This document shows, piece by piece, positions 51,772 through 61,100 of a stretch of DNA of 64,000 bases. The notes beneath the pieces are model-generated. The model saw only the letters and a list, made by a program, of their open reading frames with translations. It had not been told where the DNA came from and made no database searches. Numbering within the stretch: the stretch's first letter is position 1; the number at the start of each line of letters is the position of its first letter. Source of the DNA: Falsiroseomonas algicola (GTDB lineage: Bacteria; Pseudomonadota; Alphaproteobacteria; Acetobacterales; Acetobacteraceae); the NCBI RefSeq assembly GCF_011040385.1, contig NZ_JAAIKB010000012.1, forward strand, positions 62,001-126,000. The letters are read 5' to 3'. The position numbers were made by a program, and so were the translations under genes.

Positions 51772-51786
51772 GTTCGCACTGCGAAC
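51772..51786. promoter_or_regulatory. IclR-type operator GTTCGC-N3-GCGAAC
   Basis: A perfect 6-bp inverted repeat with an ACT spacer, 38 nt upstream of the AcoX-like start at 51733, in the 184-bp region shared with the divergent flavin monooxygenase gene. It has the same arms and spacer length as the site at 45700, so the IclR regulator encoded at 45727 is the likely binder. Confidence 0.62.
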
Positions 51787-51917
51787 AGCGATGCGCCAGA
51801 CGCACAATCTGCGGGGCTTCGGGCGGCGGCGCAATCCTGAAGATGAAGCATCCGACATCCCGCGCGGCGCCGCCACAGGGTTGTGGCTGCGCGCCCGCCG
51901 GTCCTACCCTTGCCGCG

Positions 51918-53378
51918 ATGCAGCAAACCGCTTCCACCCCCGAAGGCCTGCCCGCGCTGGAGGCGCGCCTCGCGCGCGACCTCGCGCTGCTCAACCTGCC
52001 GCCCAAGGCCTGGGTGCCGGAGACGCCCTGGGCGGCGGGCGAGTTGCTGGATGTCGCCGTCATCGGCGGGGGACTCTCGGGCCTCTGCGCCGCCGCCGCG
52101 CTCCGCTTCCTCGGCATCACGCGGCTCGCGGTGCTGGACCGGGCGGAGGCCGGCACGGAAGGCCCCTGGGTGACGACGGCGCGCATGCGCACCCTGCGCA
52201 CGGCGAAGGAGGTCGCGGGGCCGGCGCTCGGCGTCCCGTCGCTCACCTTCCGCGCCTGGTTCGAGGCGCAGTGGGGGCCGGAGGCCTGGGCGGCTATGTT
52301 CCGCATCCCGCGCCCGATGTGGATGGACTACATGGTCTGGTACCGCCGCGTCTTGGCGCTGCCGGTCCGCAACGGCGTCGAGGTTCTGGCGATCGAGCCG
52401 CTTCCTGATGGCCCCGTCCGCATCGTGACGAAGACGGGTGTGCTGCACGCGCGGCGCGTGGTGCTGGCCACCGGCATCGATGGCCTCGGCGGTCCCGCCG
52501 TGCCCGCCGCGCTGCGCGACCTGCCGCGCCGCTTCTGGGCCCATTCGGCGGAGGCGATCGAGATCGCCTCGCTCGCCGGCAAGCGCGTCGGCGTGGTCGG
52601 CGCCGGCGCCTCCGCCATGGACAATGCGGCGGTGGCACTGGAAGCCGGTGCCGCTTCCGTGGACATGCTGATCCGCCGCCCGCAGATGCCGCGCATCGAC
52701 AAGTTCACGGGTATCGGCAGCAAGGGCATGGCGCATGGCTTCATGGGTCTGCCCATGGCGGACAAGTGGCGCTTCTTCCGCCTGGCCAATGACGCGCAGC
52801 TGCCCGCGCCGCGCCAATCCGTCCTCCGCGTCTCCGCCTTCCCCAATGCGCGCTTCCTCTTCGGCTGCCCGATCCTGGCGGCGCGGGAGGATCGCGGCGC
52901 GATCCGCGTGGAGACGCCGCGCGGCGTGCTGCGGCTGGATTTCCTCATCCTCGCCACCGGCTTCGCCATCGCGCCGGAGACGCGGCCGGAATTGCAGGCC
53001 ATCGCGCCGCATATCCGCCGCTGGGCGGACAGCTACACGCCCCCGCCGGAGGAACGTGACGAGGCGCTGGCGCAGCACCCCGACCTCGGCCCGGGCTTCG
53101 AGTTCCAGGAACGCCTGCCCGGCGCCTGTCCCGGCCTGTCGCGCATCGCCTGCTTCACCTTCCCCGCGGTGCTGTCGCACGGCAAGCTCACCAGCGGCAT
53201 CCCCTCGGTCAGCGAGGGTGCGCGCCGCCTGGCGGAGGCGATGGCCCGCAGCCTCTTCGTCGAGGATCGCGCCCTGATCCGCGACCAGTTCGACCGCTAC
53301 GATACCGCCGAGTTGCAAGGCGACGAATGGACGCCCTGGACCGGCCCCCTGGAGAGTGAGGACGATGCCGCAGCCTGA
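51918..53378 (+). CDS. Flavin-containing monooxygenase-like NAD(P)/FAD oxidoreductase
   Basis: A 486-residue two-dinucleotide-domain flavoprotein. FAD motif: DVAVIGGGLSGLCAAAAL near 44-61. NAD(P) motif: RVGVVGAGASAMDNAAVALE near 220-239. LILATGF is a typical late segment. The fingerprint between them (RFWAHSAE) resembles the FxGxxxHxxx(Y/F) of class B monooxygenases in altered form. Bacterial relatives hydroxylate or Baeyer-Villiger-oxidise small substrates. ATG 51918 lacks a strong ribosome site. It is divergent from the AcoX-like operon and followed by an isomerase gene. Confidence 0.85.
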   Translation: MQQTASTPEGLPALEARLARDLALLNLPPKAWVPETPWAAGELLDVAVIGGGLSGLCAAAALRFLGITRLAVLDRAEAGTEGPWVTTARMRTLRTAKEVAGPALGVPSLTFRAWFEAQWGPEAWAAMFRIPRPMWMDYMVWYRRVLALPVRNGVEVLAIEPLPDGPVRIVTKTGVLHARRVVLATGIDGLGGPAVPAALRDLPRRFWAHSAEAIEIASLAGKRVGVVGAGASAMDNAAVALEAGAASVDMLIRRPQMPRIDKFTGIGSKGMAHGFMGLPMADKWRFFRLANDAQLPAPRQSVLRVSAFPNARFLFGCPILAAREDRGAIRVETPRGVLRLDFLILATGFAIAPETRPELQAIAPHIRRWADSYTPPPEERDEALAQHPDLGPGFEFQERLPGACPGLSRIACFTFPAVLSHGKLTSGIPSVSEGARRLAEAMARSLFVEDRALIRDQFDRYDTAELQGDEWTPWTGPLESEDDAAA

Positions 53379-53967
53379 GATCCTGGTCTTCTACGGCATC
53401 TCCTCCCCCTGGGCCTATCTCGGCACGCCGCAGCTCTGGTCCATCGCGCGCAAGCACGGCGCGCGCATCGTGCTGCGCCCCATCCGCGTGATCGAGGCGA
53501 ATGGCGGCATCCCGCTGCGCACCCGCGCCCAGCCGCGGCAGGACTACCACGCGCTGGAACTCTCGCGCTGGCGCGAGCATCTCGGCATGAAGCTGAACCT
53601 GACGCCGCGCTTCTACCCCTGCCGCACCATCGAGACCGCGGCCCAGGCCGTGATCGCGGTGCAGGAAGCGGGGCTGGATGCGCCTGCCTTCAGCTTCGCC
53701 GTGCAGCGCGCCCTCTGGGCCGAGGATCGCGACATCGCGGATGTGGAAACGCTGCGGGAACTGGCGCGCGGCACGGTCGGGGAGGAAGGCGCCGCGCTGG
53801 TCCGCGACCCCGCGCTGCCCCGCCACATCGAGACCTGGCACGGCAATCTGGCGGAGGCCGAGCGGCGCGGCATCTTCGGCACGCCCACCTATGTCGTGAA
53901 TGACGAGCTGTTCTGGGGCCAGGATCGCCTGGATTTCGTCGATCGCGCTTTGGCGAAGGCCGCGTGA
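53365..53967 (+). CDS. DsbA-fold isomerase, 2-hydroxychromene-2-carboxylate isomerase family
   Basis: A 200-residue thioredoxin-fold kappa-GST-like protein. It starts EILVFYGISSPWAYLG with the Ser of the family active site (S/F-SPWSYL), has RFYPCRTIETAAQAVIAVQE in the helical insert, and IFGTPTYVVNDELFWGQDRLDFVDRAL at the end, the standard cis-Pro and terminal helix. Members isomerise glutathione-dependent aromatic intermediates or act as dehydrogenase partners. ATG 53365 has GGAG at suitable spacing. It overlaps the monooxygenase end by 14 nt. Confidence 0.88.
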   Translation: MPQPEILVFYGISSPWAYLGTPQLWSIARKHGARIVLRPIRVIEANGGIPLRTRAQPRQDYHALELSRWREHLGMKLNLTPRFYPCRTIETAAQAVIAVQEAGLDAPAFSFAVQRALWAEDRDIADVETLRELARGTVGEEGAALVRDPALPRHIETWHGNLAEAERRGIFGTPTYVVNDELFWGQDRLDFVDRALAKAA

Positions 53968-54989
53968 TGCTGGCGCATGAGGATCCCGCCATCATGGAAC
54001 GCGCTAGCGCGCTGCATGCGCGCGCGGTCGTCTTCGATGGCCTCTCCACCTGCAACTGGTCCCGCACCATCTTCGAGGAGATGAAGGCCGGCGGCGTTAC
54101 CGCCGTGAACGCGGCCTCCGTGCTGTGGGAGGATCTGCGCGGCGGGCTCGACAACATCAGCGACTGGCGGCGCATGCTGGCAGAGAATGCCGATTTGCTC
54201 CGGCCGGTGAAGACGGTGGCCGATATCCACGCCGCCAAGCGGGAAGGGCGGACGGGCATCAGCATCGGCTGGCAGAACACATCGCCCATCGAGGACCGGC
54301 TGCAGGACATCGGGATCTTCAAGGATCTCGGCGTCGGCATCATGCAGCTGACCTACAACACGCAGAACTATTCCGGCGCCGGCTACCTGGAGCTGACCGA
54401 TTCCGGCCTGACCGGCTTCGGCCGGGAAGTGGTGCATGAGATGAACCGCGTCGGCGTGCTCTGCGACCTCTCCCATGTCGGAGAGAAAACGAGCTTCGAT
54501 GCCATCGCCTGGTCCAGGCAGCCCTGCGCCATCAGCCATGTCCTGCCCCGCGCGCTGCATGACGTGCCGCGCAACAAGACCGATGCGCTGCTGAAAGCCT
54601 GCGCGGAGGCCGACGGCATCATCGGCATCAGCCTCTTCGCCCCCGGGCTGCGCCGCGGCAATGACGCGACGGTGGAGGACTACATCGACGCGATGGAGCA
54701 TGTGCTGGCGCTGGTCGGCGAGGATCATGTCGGCCTCGGCGCCGATTTCAGCCTGGACCATCCGCGCCCTGGCCCCTACCAGAACTACGCCAGCCGGGAC
54801 AAAGGCACGGCGCGCAACCTGACGGAATTCGCGACCGCCAAGATCAGCAAGCCCCGCGGCATCCAGCGCATCCATGAGATGCCGCACATCACGGCGGCGA
54901 TGGTGAAGCGCGGATGGAGCGAGGACCTGATCCTGAAGCTTCTGGGCCGCAACTGGCTCAAGCTGCTGGAGCGTGTCTGGGGCGGCTAG
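53967..54989 (+). CDS. M19 membrane-dipeptidase homologue with altered metal site
   Basis: The 340-residue renal-dipeptidase-fold protein keeps the family's later landmarks: LTYNTQNYSGAGYLE, VLCDLSHVGEKTS (His ligand), AISHVLPRALHDVPRNKTD (second His) and VGLGADF (Asp). The N-terminal HxD ligands of M19 enzymes are missing (VFDGLSTCNW, 22-31). The bridging Glu region reads ISIGWQN, with Gln in place of Glu. A canonical di-zinc dipeptidase is therefore unlikely. ATG 53967 overlaps the previous stop (TGATG). Confidence 0.83.
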   Translation: MLAHEDPAIMERASALHARAVVFDGLSTCNWSRTIFEEMKAGGVTAVNAASVLWEDLRGGLDNISDWRRMLAENADLLRPVKTVADIHAAKREGRTGISIGWQNTSPIEDRLQDIGIFKDLGVGIMQLTYNTQNYSGAGYLELTDSGLTGFGREVVHEMNRVGVLCDLSHVGEKTSFDAIAWSRQPCAISHVLPRALHDVPRNKTDALLKACAEADGIIGISLFAPGLRRGNDATVEDYIDAMEHVLALVGEDHVGLGADFSLDHPRPGPYQNYASRDKGTARNLTEFATAKISKPRGIQRIHEMPHITAAMVKRGWSEDLILKLLGRNWLKLLERVWGG

Positions 54990-56461
54990 GCCATCCGGTC
55001 CCAGGCATCGTCGGTCGCGCGCGAAAGCCGGTGCTTCATGATGCGCTGGCTCGGCGTGCGCTCGAATGCCGCCACCACCGCGATATAGCGCGGCCGCTGG
55101 TGGCGGGCGAGGCGCGTCTCCAGCCAGGCGGAAAGCGCCGCCGGGTCCAGCACCACGCCGGGCTTCGGCTGGACGAAGAGCTTGATCTCCTGCTCCCCCA
55201 CCTCGGCCGCCACGCCGATCATCGCGCAATCCGCGATGGCGGGATGCTGGGCCGCGACGCTTTCCACCTCCCACGCCCCGACATTCTCGCCCCGCACCCG
55301 TGCGCTGTCGGAGAGGCGGCCGTGGAAGAACAGGTTGCCCGCCGCATCGAAGGACCCCTGGTCGCCCGTATGCAGCGCGCCGTCGCGCAGCGCCTTCGCG
55401 GTGGCCTCGGGATTGTCGAGGTAGCCCCGCGTCAGCGCCAGCGGATCATGCGCGCGCACCACGATCTCGCCGCGCTCCCCCGGCGGGCCGAGCAGCGAGA
55501 CGGTGAACCACGGCATCGCGGTGCCGACGGAGCCCTGCGCGCCGTTGCGGTTCGCCGTGCTGAAGCTGCTGGCCTCCGTCATCCCGTAGCATTCGCGCAG
55601 CTCCACGCCGAAGCGGGCCCGCACCGCGTCCCAGATCTCGGGCGGCGCGCCGCCACCCCAGGCCACGCGCACGCGATGCGCGCGTTCCTTCGGATGCGGC
55701 TCCTGCTTCAGCAGGATCTGCAATATGCCGCCGAGGTAGTGGATATGCGTGGCGCCGGCCGCGATCACCTCCTCCCAGAAGCGGCTCGCGGAGAAGCGCG
55801 GCACCAGGTGCAGCATGGCGCGCCGCAGCAGCGGCACCACCACCATCTGCGCGCCGCCGATGTGATACAGGGGCTCCCACATGAACATCACGTCGCCGTC
55901 CCGCGCCTCGGACACCAGCAGCACGCCCTCTCCCGCCAGGCGCAGCATGCGGTGGGAGACGCGCACGCCTTTGGGCGGGCCGGTGGTGCCGCTGGTGTAG
56001 CCGATGGCGAAGTCATCGGCGGGGTCGGGCAGCACGGCCTCGAACCGCGCGGGCGGCGCGGCTTCCAGCGCCGCCAGCGTCACCACGCCCTCGATGCCGG
56101 CCAGCACGTCCAGCAGCGCCGTATCTGCCACCACCAGGCGCGGCCGCGCATGGCCCAGTATGTAGCGCAGCCCGTCCCCGACCAGCGCCGTGTTCAGCGG
56201 CACCCAGACCAGCCCCGCCTTGGCCAGCGCGAAGACCAGTGCCAGCGCCCCTGCGCCATTCGGCAGCATCACCGCCACGCGATCGCCGCGCGCCGCGCCC
56301 AGGCCCCGCAGCGCCGCCGCCATGGCATCGCTGCGCGCATCCAGCGTCCCGAAATCGAGCGGCGCCCCATCCACCAGCGCGAAGATCCGCGCCGGCTCCG
56401 CCGCGGCGATTGCGCGGAACAGCTCGAGAAACCCGCCCGGCGGCGGCACGCCCTGCTGCAT
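54986..56461 (-). CDS. Class I AMP-forming acyl-CoA synthetase
   Basis: A 491-residue adenylating enzyme with IGYTSGTTGPPKGVRVSH near 155-172, ECYGMTEASSF (A5), TGDQGSFDAAGNLFFHGRLSDSARVRGENV (A7-A8) and a C-terminal PSQRIMKHRL with the catalytic Lys. The A8 core has SARVRGENV rather than KxxGxN, typical of crotonobetaine/carnitine-CoA ligase-like members. ATG 56461 follows GGAGG by 7 nt. It is divergent from an enoyl-CoA hydratase and probably acts in the same pathway. Confidence 0.9.
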   Translation of the reverse strand: MQQGVPPPGGFLELFRAIAAAEPARIFALVDGAPLDFGTLDARSDAMAAALRGLGAARGDRVAVMLPNGAGALALVFALAKAGLVWVPLNTALVGDGLRYILGHARPRLVVADTALLDVLAGIEGVVTLAALEAAPPARFEAVLPDPADDFAIGYTSGTTGPPKGVRVSHRMLRLAGEGVLLVSEARDGDVMFMWEPLYHIGGAQMVVVPLLRRAMLHLVPRFSASRFWEEVIAAGATHIHYLGGILQILLKQEPHPKERAHRVRVAWGGGAPPEIWDAVRARFGVELRECYGMTEASSFSTANRNGAQGSVGTAMPWFTVSLLGPPGERGEIVVRAHDPLALTRGYLDNPEATAKALRDGALHTGDQGSFDAAGNLFFHGRLSDSARVRGENVGAWEVESVAAQHPAIADCAMIGVAAEVGEQEIKLFVQPKPGVVLDPAALSAWLETRLARHQRPRYIAVVAAFERTPSQRIMKHRLSRATDDAWDRMA

Positions 56462-56502
56462 GCATGGCCCTCCTGCCGCGATGCTCCCGCGGGCCCCGCG
56501 CC

Positions 56503-56532
56503 GCGTCAATCGACCGGCCCCGCGCTTGACGC
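56503..56532. promoter_or_regulatory. Divergent promoter region with GCGTCAA/TTGACGC inverted repeat
   Basis: GCGTCAA (56503-56509) and TTGACGC (56526-56532) are a perfect inverted repeat with a 16-nt spacer, between the acyl-CoA ligase and enoyl-CoA hydratase genes. Each arm reads as a TTGACG -35 box pointing outward; 17-18 bp further on both sides lie weak GAGCAT/AAGCAT -10 candidates. A shared divergent promoter is plausible. Confidence 0.4.
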
Positions 56533-56580
56533 TGTCGCCGCGCCGGTGGAAGCATCCGCCGCGACGCGGGGAGACGCTGC

Positions 56581-57357
56581 ATGACCATCGACGCCGAGGT
56601 TGAACGCCAGGTGGTGGCGGAGAACCGGGACGGCACGCTGCTCGTCACGCTCAACCGGCCGGAACGGCTGAATGCCTGGAACGCGCCGATGCGCGCGCGG
56701 CTCGTCTCGCTCATCAACGGCGCCAACAGCGATCCCGCCATCCGCGCCTTCGTCCTCACCGGCACCGGCCCGCGCGCCTTCTGCGCCGGGCAGGATCTGA
56801 ACGAAGGCAAGACCTTCGACGGCGCCCGCGCCGAGGAATGGATCGAGGAATGGCGTCGCCTCTACGGCGCCATGCGGCGCTTCGAGAAGCCGATGGTCAT
56901 CGCGCTGAACGGCCTCGCCGCTGGCTCCGCCTTCCAGACCGCGCTGCTCGGCGATATTCGCGTGGGTCATGCCGGATCGCGCATGGGCCAGCCGGAGATC
57001 AATTCCGGCATGGTCAGCGCCACCGGCTTCTGGATCATGCGGGAGATGCTGGGCCTGTCCCGCGCGATCGAGATGGTGCTGACCGGCCGCCTCGCCTCCG
57101 CGGAGGAATGCTACCGCATCGGCATCCTCCACCATCTGGTCGAGCCGGAAGCGGTGCTGCCGACGGCACTCTCCATTGCCGCCGAACTGGCCGCCAAGCC
57201 GCCACTGGCCTTCAAGCTGAACAAGCAGCGCTTCTGTGCCGCGACGCAGGCGAGCTTCGACGAGACGATGGAAGCCGCGCGGCTGCTGCATCGCCAGGCC
57301 TTCGATGCCGGGGAGCCGCAGCGCGTCATGGGCGAATTCCTGAACAAGGCGCGATGA
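56581..57357 (+). CDS. Enoyl-CoA hydratase/isomerase family protein
   Basis: The 258-residue crotonase-fold protein has NRPERLNAWNAPMRARL at the N-terminus, GTGPRAFCAGQDLNE (first oxyanion segment) near 60-74, and NGLAAGSAFQTALLGDIRVG (second oxyanion region) followed by GQPEINSGMV near 135-145. It hydrates or isomerises an enoyl-CoA. It overlaps the next SDR gene by ATGA and is divergent from an acyl-CoA ligase, a set that fits a short CoA-ester degradative path. Confidence 0.9.
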   Translation: MTIDAEVERQVVAENRDGTLLVTLNRPERLNAWNAPMRARLVSLINGANSDPAIRAFVLTGTGPRAFCAGQDLNEGKTFDGARAEEWIEEWRRLYGAMRRFEKPMVIALNGLAAGSAFQTALLGDIRVGHAGSRMGQPEINSGMVSATGFWIMREMLGLSRAIEMVLTGRLASAEECYRIGILHHLVEPEAVLPTALSIAAELAAKPPLAFKLNKQRFCAATQASFDETMEAARLLHRQAFDAGEPQRVMGEFLNKAR

Positions 57358-58040
57358 TCTCCATGTCCACTCGGCACGCCCTCGTCACCGGCGCCTCCTC
57401 CGGCATCGGCGCCGCCATCGCGCAGCGCCTCATCACCGATGGCTGGCAGGTCACCGGCCTCAGCCGCAAGGCGCCGGATTGGGCGGGCGACGGCTACACG
57501 CATCGCGCCGTTGATCTCCTCGATCCCGAGGCGCTGGCGCCAGCGCTCGACGGCTTGGCGCCCCACGCCCTGGTGCATGCCGCCGGGCTGATGCGGGCGG
57601 AGGCGCTGGGCGCGATGAAGCCGGAGACGGGCGACCAGCTCTGGCGCCTGCATGTCGATGTCGCCGCGCGGCTGGCCGATGCGCTGATCCCGCGCATGGA
57701 AACGGGCGGCCGCGTCGTCTTCGTGGGATCGCGCACCTCCGGCGGCGCGCCGGGCCGCGCCTATTACGCCGCGACCAAGGCGGCGCTGGTCGGCCTCGCG
57801 CGCTCCTTCGCCGCCGAGCTCGCGCCGCGCGGCATCACGGTGAACGTCGTCGCACCCGGCGTCACCGATACGCCCATGCTGCGCGACCCCGCCCGCGCCT
57901 CCATGCAGCCCAAGGCGCCACCCATCGGCCGCTTCATCCGGCCGGAGGAAGTGGCGGCGCTCGTCGGCTTCCTGCTGGGGCCGGAGGCAGCCGCCATCAC
58001 CGGCCAGCAGATCATGATCTGCGGCGGCGCCTCCCTCTGA
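57354..58040 (+). CDS. Short-chain dehydrogenase/reductase
   Basis: A 228-residue classical SDR: TGASSGIGAAIAQRL near 10-24, HAAG, a catalytic Ser in VGSRTSGG, YAATK, and VNVVAPGVTDTPML. The start ATG 57354 overlaps the hydratase stop; a second ATG three codons later is possible. It probably oxidises the 3-hydroxyacyl-type product of the hydratase. Confidence 0.9.
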   Translation: MISMSTRHALVTGASSGIGAAIAQRLITDGWQVTGLSRKAPDWAGDGYTHRAVDLLDPEALAPALDGLAPHALVHAAGLMRAEALGAMKPETGDQLWRLHVDVAARLADALIPRMETGGRVVFVGSRTSGGAPGRAYYAATKAALVGLARSFAAELAPRGITVNVVAPGVTDTPMLRDPARASMQPKAPPIGRFIRPEEVAALVGFLLGPEAAAITGQQIMICGGASL

Positions 58041-58050
58041 ATCACCCGGC

Positions 58051-58079
58051 TTGACGCGGACTGCGCCGCGGGCGTAACG
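58051..58079 (+). promoter_or_regulatory. Candidate promoter of the tetronate operon
   Basis: TTGACG at 58051-58056, 17 bp, then GTAACG at 58074-58079 (or 18 bp to TAACGC). It lies just upstream of the palindrome at 58086-58116 and of the iclR gene. The -10 is weak but the -35 and spacing are good. Confidence 0.4.
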
Positions 58080-58085
58080 CTAGGC

Positions 58086-58116
58086 ATCGGTTCCGAACAA
58101 AAGTTCGGATTCCGAT
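58086..58116. promoter_or_regulatory. Nested palindrome upstream of the second iclR gene
   Basis: TCCGAAC (58092-58098) and GTTCGGA (58103-58109) are a perfect 7-bp inverted repeat with an AAAA spacer, flanked by an outer pair, ATCGG (58086-58090) and CCGAT (58112-58116). It sits directly before the regulator's coding region and downstream of a candidate promoter, as expected for an autoregulated operator. Confidence 0.6.
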
Positions 58117-58141
58117 GGATGGGGAAGGGACGCCGCGGCCG

Positions 58142-59005
58142 ATGAGCCTCGCGCAGGACAGCACCGGAGCCACGCCGCGCGGCGCCACCACGCGTGCCCT
58201 GGACAATCCGAAGAACCAGGTGCAGTCCGTCGCCAAGGTCTTCGCCGTGCTGCGCAGCTTCACCGCGGACCATCCGGAGCAGACTCTGGCGGGGGTTGCG
58301 GCGCGCAGCGGCCTCGATCGCGGCACCGCCTATCGCCTGGTCCATACGCTGGCCGATCTCGGACATCTCCGCGCGGTGCCCGGCACGCGACGCTTCAGGC
58401 TGACGCTGAAATGCCTGGAACTCGGCTTCGCCGCGCTCTCCGCCGATGATCTTCCCGGCCACGCCACGCCGCTGCTGAAGGAAGTCGTGCCGGCGCACGC
58501 CGATGCCGCCTCGCTTGGCATGCTGGAGCAGGGGGAGGTCGTCTATCTCGCGCGCGTGGAGGCGGGGCTGGAACGCCACGGCCTGGTGCGTCGCGCCGGC
58601 ACGCGCATCGGCGCCTATGCGACGGCGCTGGGCCAGGCGATGCTGGCCTGGCTGCCGTTGGCGGAACAGCACGCGCAGCTCGCCGCCGTGCCGCGCCTCA
58701 TGCTGTCGGAACGCACCATCACCGACCTCGATGCCTTGATGGAGCGCCTCGCGCAGGTACGGGCGCAGGGCTACGCGGTCTCGGATGGCGAGAACGCCTA
58801 CGGCCTGCGCACCGTCGCCGCGCCGGTGCTGGATGGGCGTGGCCGGCCCATCGCCGGCATCAGCATGACCATCGCGGCGGGCCGGGCCTCCATCGAGGAT
58901 TTCGTCGCCGACGCCGCGCCGCAGGCGCTGCGCATCGCGGCCGAGCTGGGGGAGGGTGTGCGGCTTTCCCTCGGCGCCATCGCCGTGACGCGGGGCGGGG
59001 GCTGA
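58142..59005 (+). CDS. IclR-family transcriptional regulator
   Basis: The 287-residue regulator has a winged helix (QSVAKVFAVLRSF...LAGVAARSGLDRGTAYRLVHTLADLGHL, about 30-75). A ligand domain follows with LKEVVPAHADAASLGMLEQGEVVYLARVE, AYATALGQAMLAWLP and GYAVSDGENAYGLRTVAAPV. ATG 58142 follows a GGGAAGGGA stretch; an upstream in-frame ATG at 58115 lies inside the palindrome and lacks a ribosome site, though a leaderless start cannot be excluded. It is first in the tetronate operon (TGATG overlap with the kinase), so it likely controls that operon and itself. Confidence 0.9.
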   Translation: MSLAQDSTGATPRGATTRALDNPKNQVQSVAKVFAVLRSFTADHPEQTLAGVAARSGLDRGTAYRLVHTLADLGHLRAVPGTRRFRLTLKCLELGFAALSADDLPGHATPLLKEVVPAHADAASLGMLEQGEVVYLARVEAGLERHGLVRRAGTRIGAYATALGQAMLAWLPLAEQHAQLAAVPRLMLSERTITDLDALMERLAQVRAQGYAVSDGENAYGLRTVAAPVLDGRGRPIAGISMTIAAGRASIEDFVADAAPQALRIAAELGEGVRLSLGAIAVTRGGG

Positions 59006-60083
59006 TGCTGCGCCTGCTGGCCGATGACCTGACCGGCGCGCTGGACAGCGCCGCGGAATTCACCGGCCTCTTCGGCCCCGTGCGCGTGGCGTGGGACGGC
59101 AGCCCGCCCGGCAACCTCGCGATCGATACCGGGACGCGGGAGGCCGCGCGGGGTGCCGCGCTGGTCGCGACGCGCGCGGCGGCGCCGATGCTCGGCGGTG
59201 CCGCCATCGCCTTCAAGAAGGTCGACAGCCTGCTGCGCGGCCACCCCATCGCGGAACTCGCGGCGTGCCGCGACGGCTTCCGTCATGTCGTGCTGGCGCC
59301 TGCCTTCCCCGCCATGGGCCGCGTGACGCGCCACGGGACGCAATATGCGCGCGACGGCGCCGGCTGGACTGCCCGCGCGGCGCTGCCCGCGCTGCTGGCG
59401 CAGGAAGGGCTGCAGCCCCGCCCGCTGCCCGCCAGCGGCCCGCTGCCGCAGGGCATCGTGCTCTGCGATGCGGAAGATGACGGCGACCTGGCCCGCATCG
59501 TCGCGCGCTTCCGCGCTGCCGATGGCCCGGTGCTGTGGTGCGGCAGCGGCGGCCTGGCCGGCGCGCTGGCCAGCGCCCGACCCGCCTTGCGCGACACGGG
59601 GCTGCGCGGCCCGGTGCTCGGCCTCTTCGGCTCCGACCAGGGCGTCACGGCGCGGCAACTGGCCGCCTGCGGCAAGCTGGCGCTGCGCCTGCCCGATGGC
59701 GGCGCCGAGAGTGCGGCGCGGTTGCGCGCCCTGATGCAGGCCGAGGGCGCCGCCCTGGCCGGCTTCTCCCTGCCGGAGGGCACGGCCCGCCCGGCCGCCG
59801 CGCTCGCCATCGCCACGGCGCTGCGCGCGCTGGTCGTCGCGCTGCCGCGCCCCGGCACGCTGATCGTGGCGGGCGGGGAGACGCTGCGCGCGCTCTGCCA
59901 GGCGCTGGGTGCCAAGGCGTTGGAAGCCACCAGCCTGCTCGCCCCCGGCGTGCCGCGGTCCCGCCTGCTCGGCGGGCGCTGGGACGGGGTCGAGGTCATC
60001 TCCAAATCCGGTGCCTTCGGCGGCGACGCGCTGTGGCGCGACCTGCTGGCGGCGAACGGTCTTCTGACGGGAATCGAAGTCGC

Positions 60084-60087
<4 letters not shown>
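59005..60087 (+). CDS. Four-carbon acid sugar kinase family protein (DUF1537)
   Basis: DUF1537 kinases phosphorylate tetronates (D-threonate, D-erythronate, oxo-tetronate) at C4. The 360-residue protein starts MLRLLADDLTGALDSAAEF (the DDxTG substrate loop), has AFKKVDSLLRG near 70-80 and VLAPAFPAMGR. Its C-terminal ATP domain contains LIVAGGETLRAL and VISKSGAFGG. At 360 residues it is shorter than typical members, with a compact central part. The next gene is a PdxA2-like dehydrogenase, the usual partner. Confidence 0.88.

Positions 60088-61099
<1,012 letters not shown>

Positions 61100-61100
<1 letters not shown>

Noticed and set aside
50642-52306. A longer AcoX-like protein starting at 52306
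   Set aside because: The extra N-terminal 190 residues overlap the divergent monooxygenase gene and the IclR palindrome and look non-coding; a GTG with a good ribosome site lies at 51733.
51222-53318. 698-codon minus-strand open frame opposite the flavin monooxygenase
   Set aside because: It is the antisense shadow of a convincing FAD/NAD(P) protein and also runs into the AcoX-like gene in another frame.
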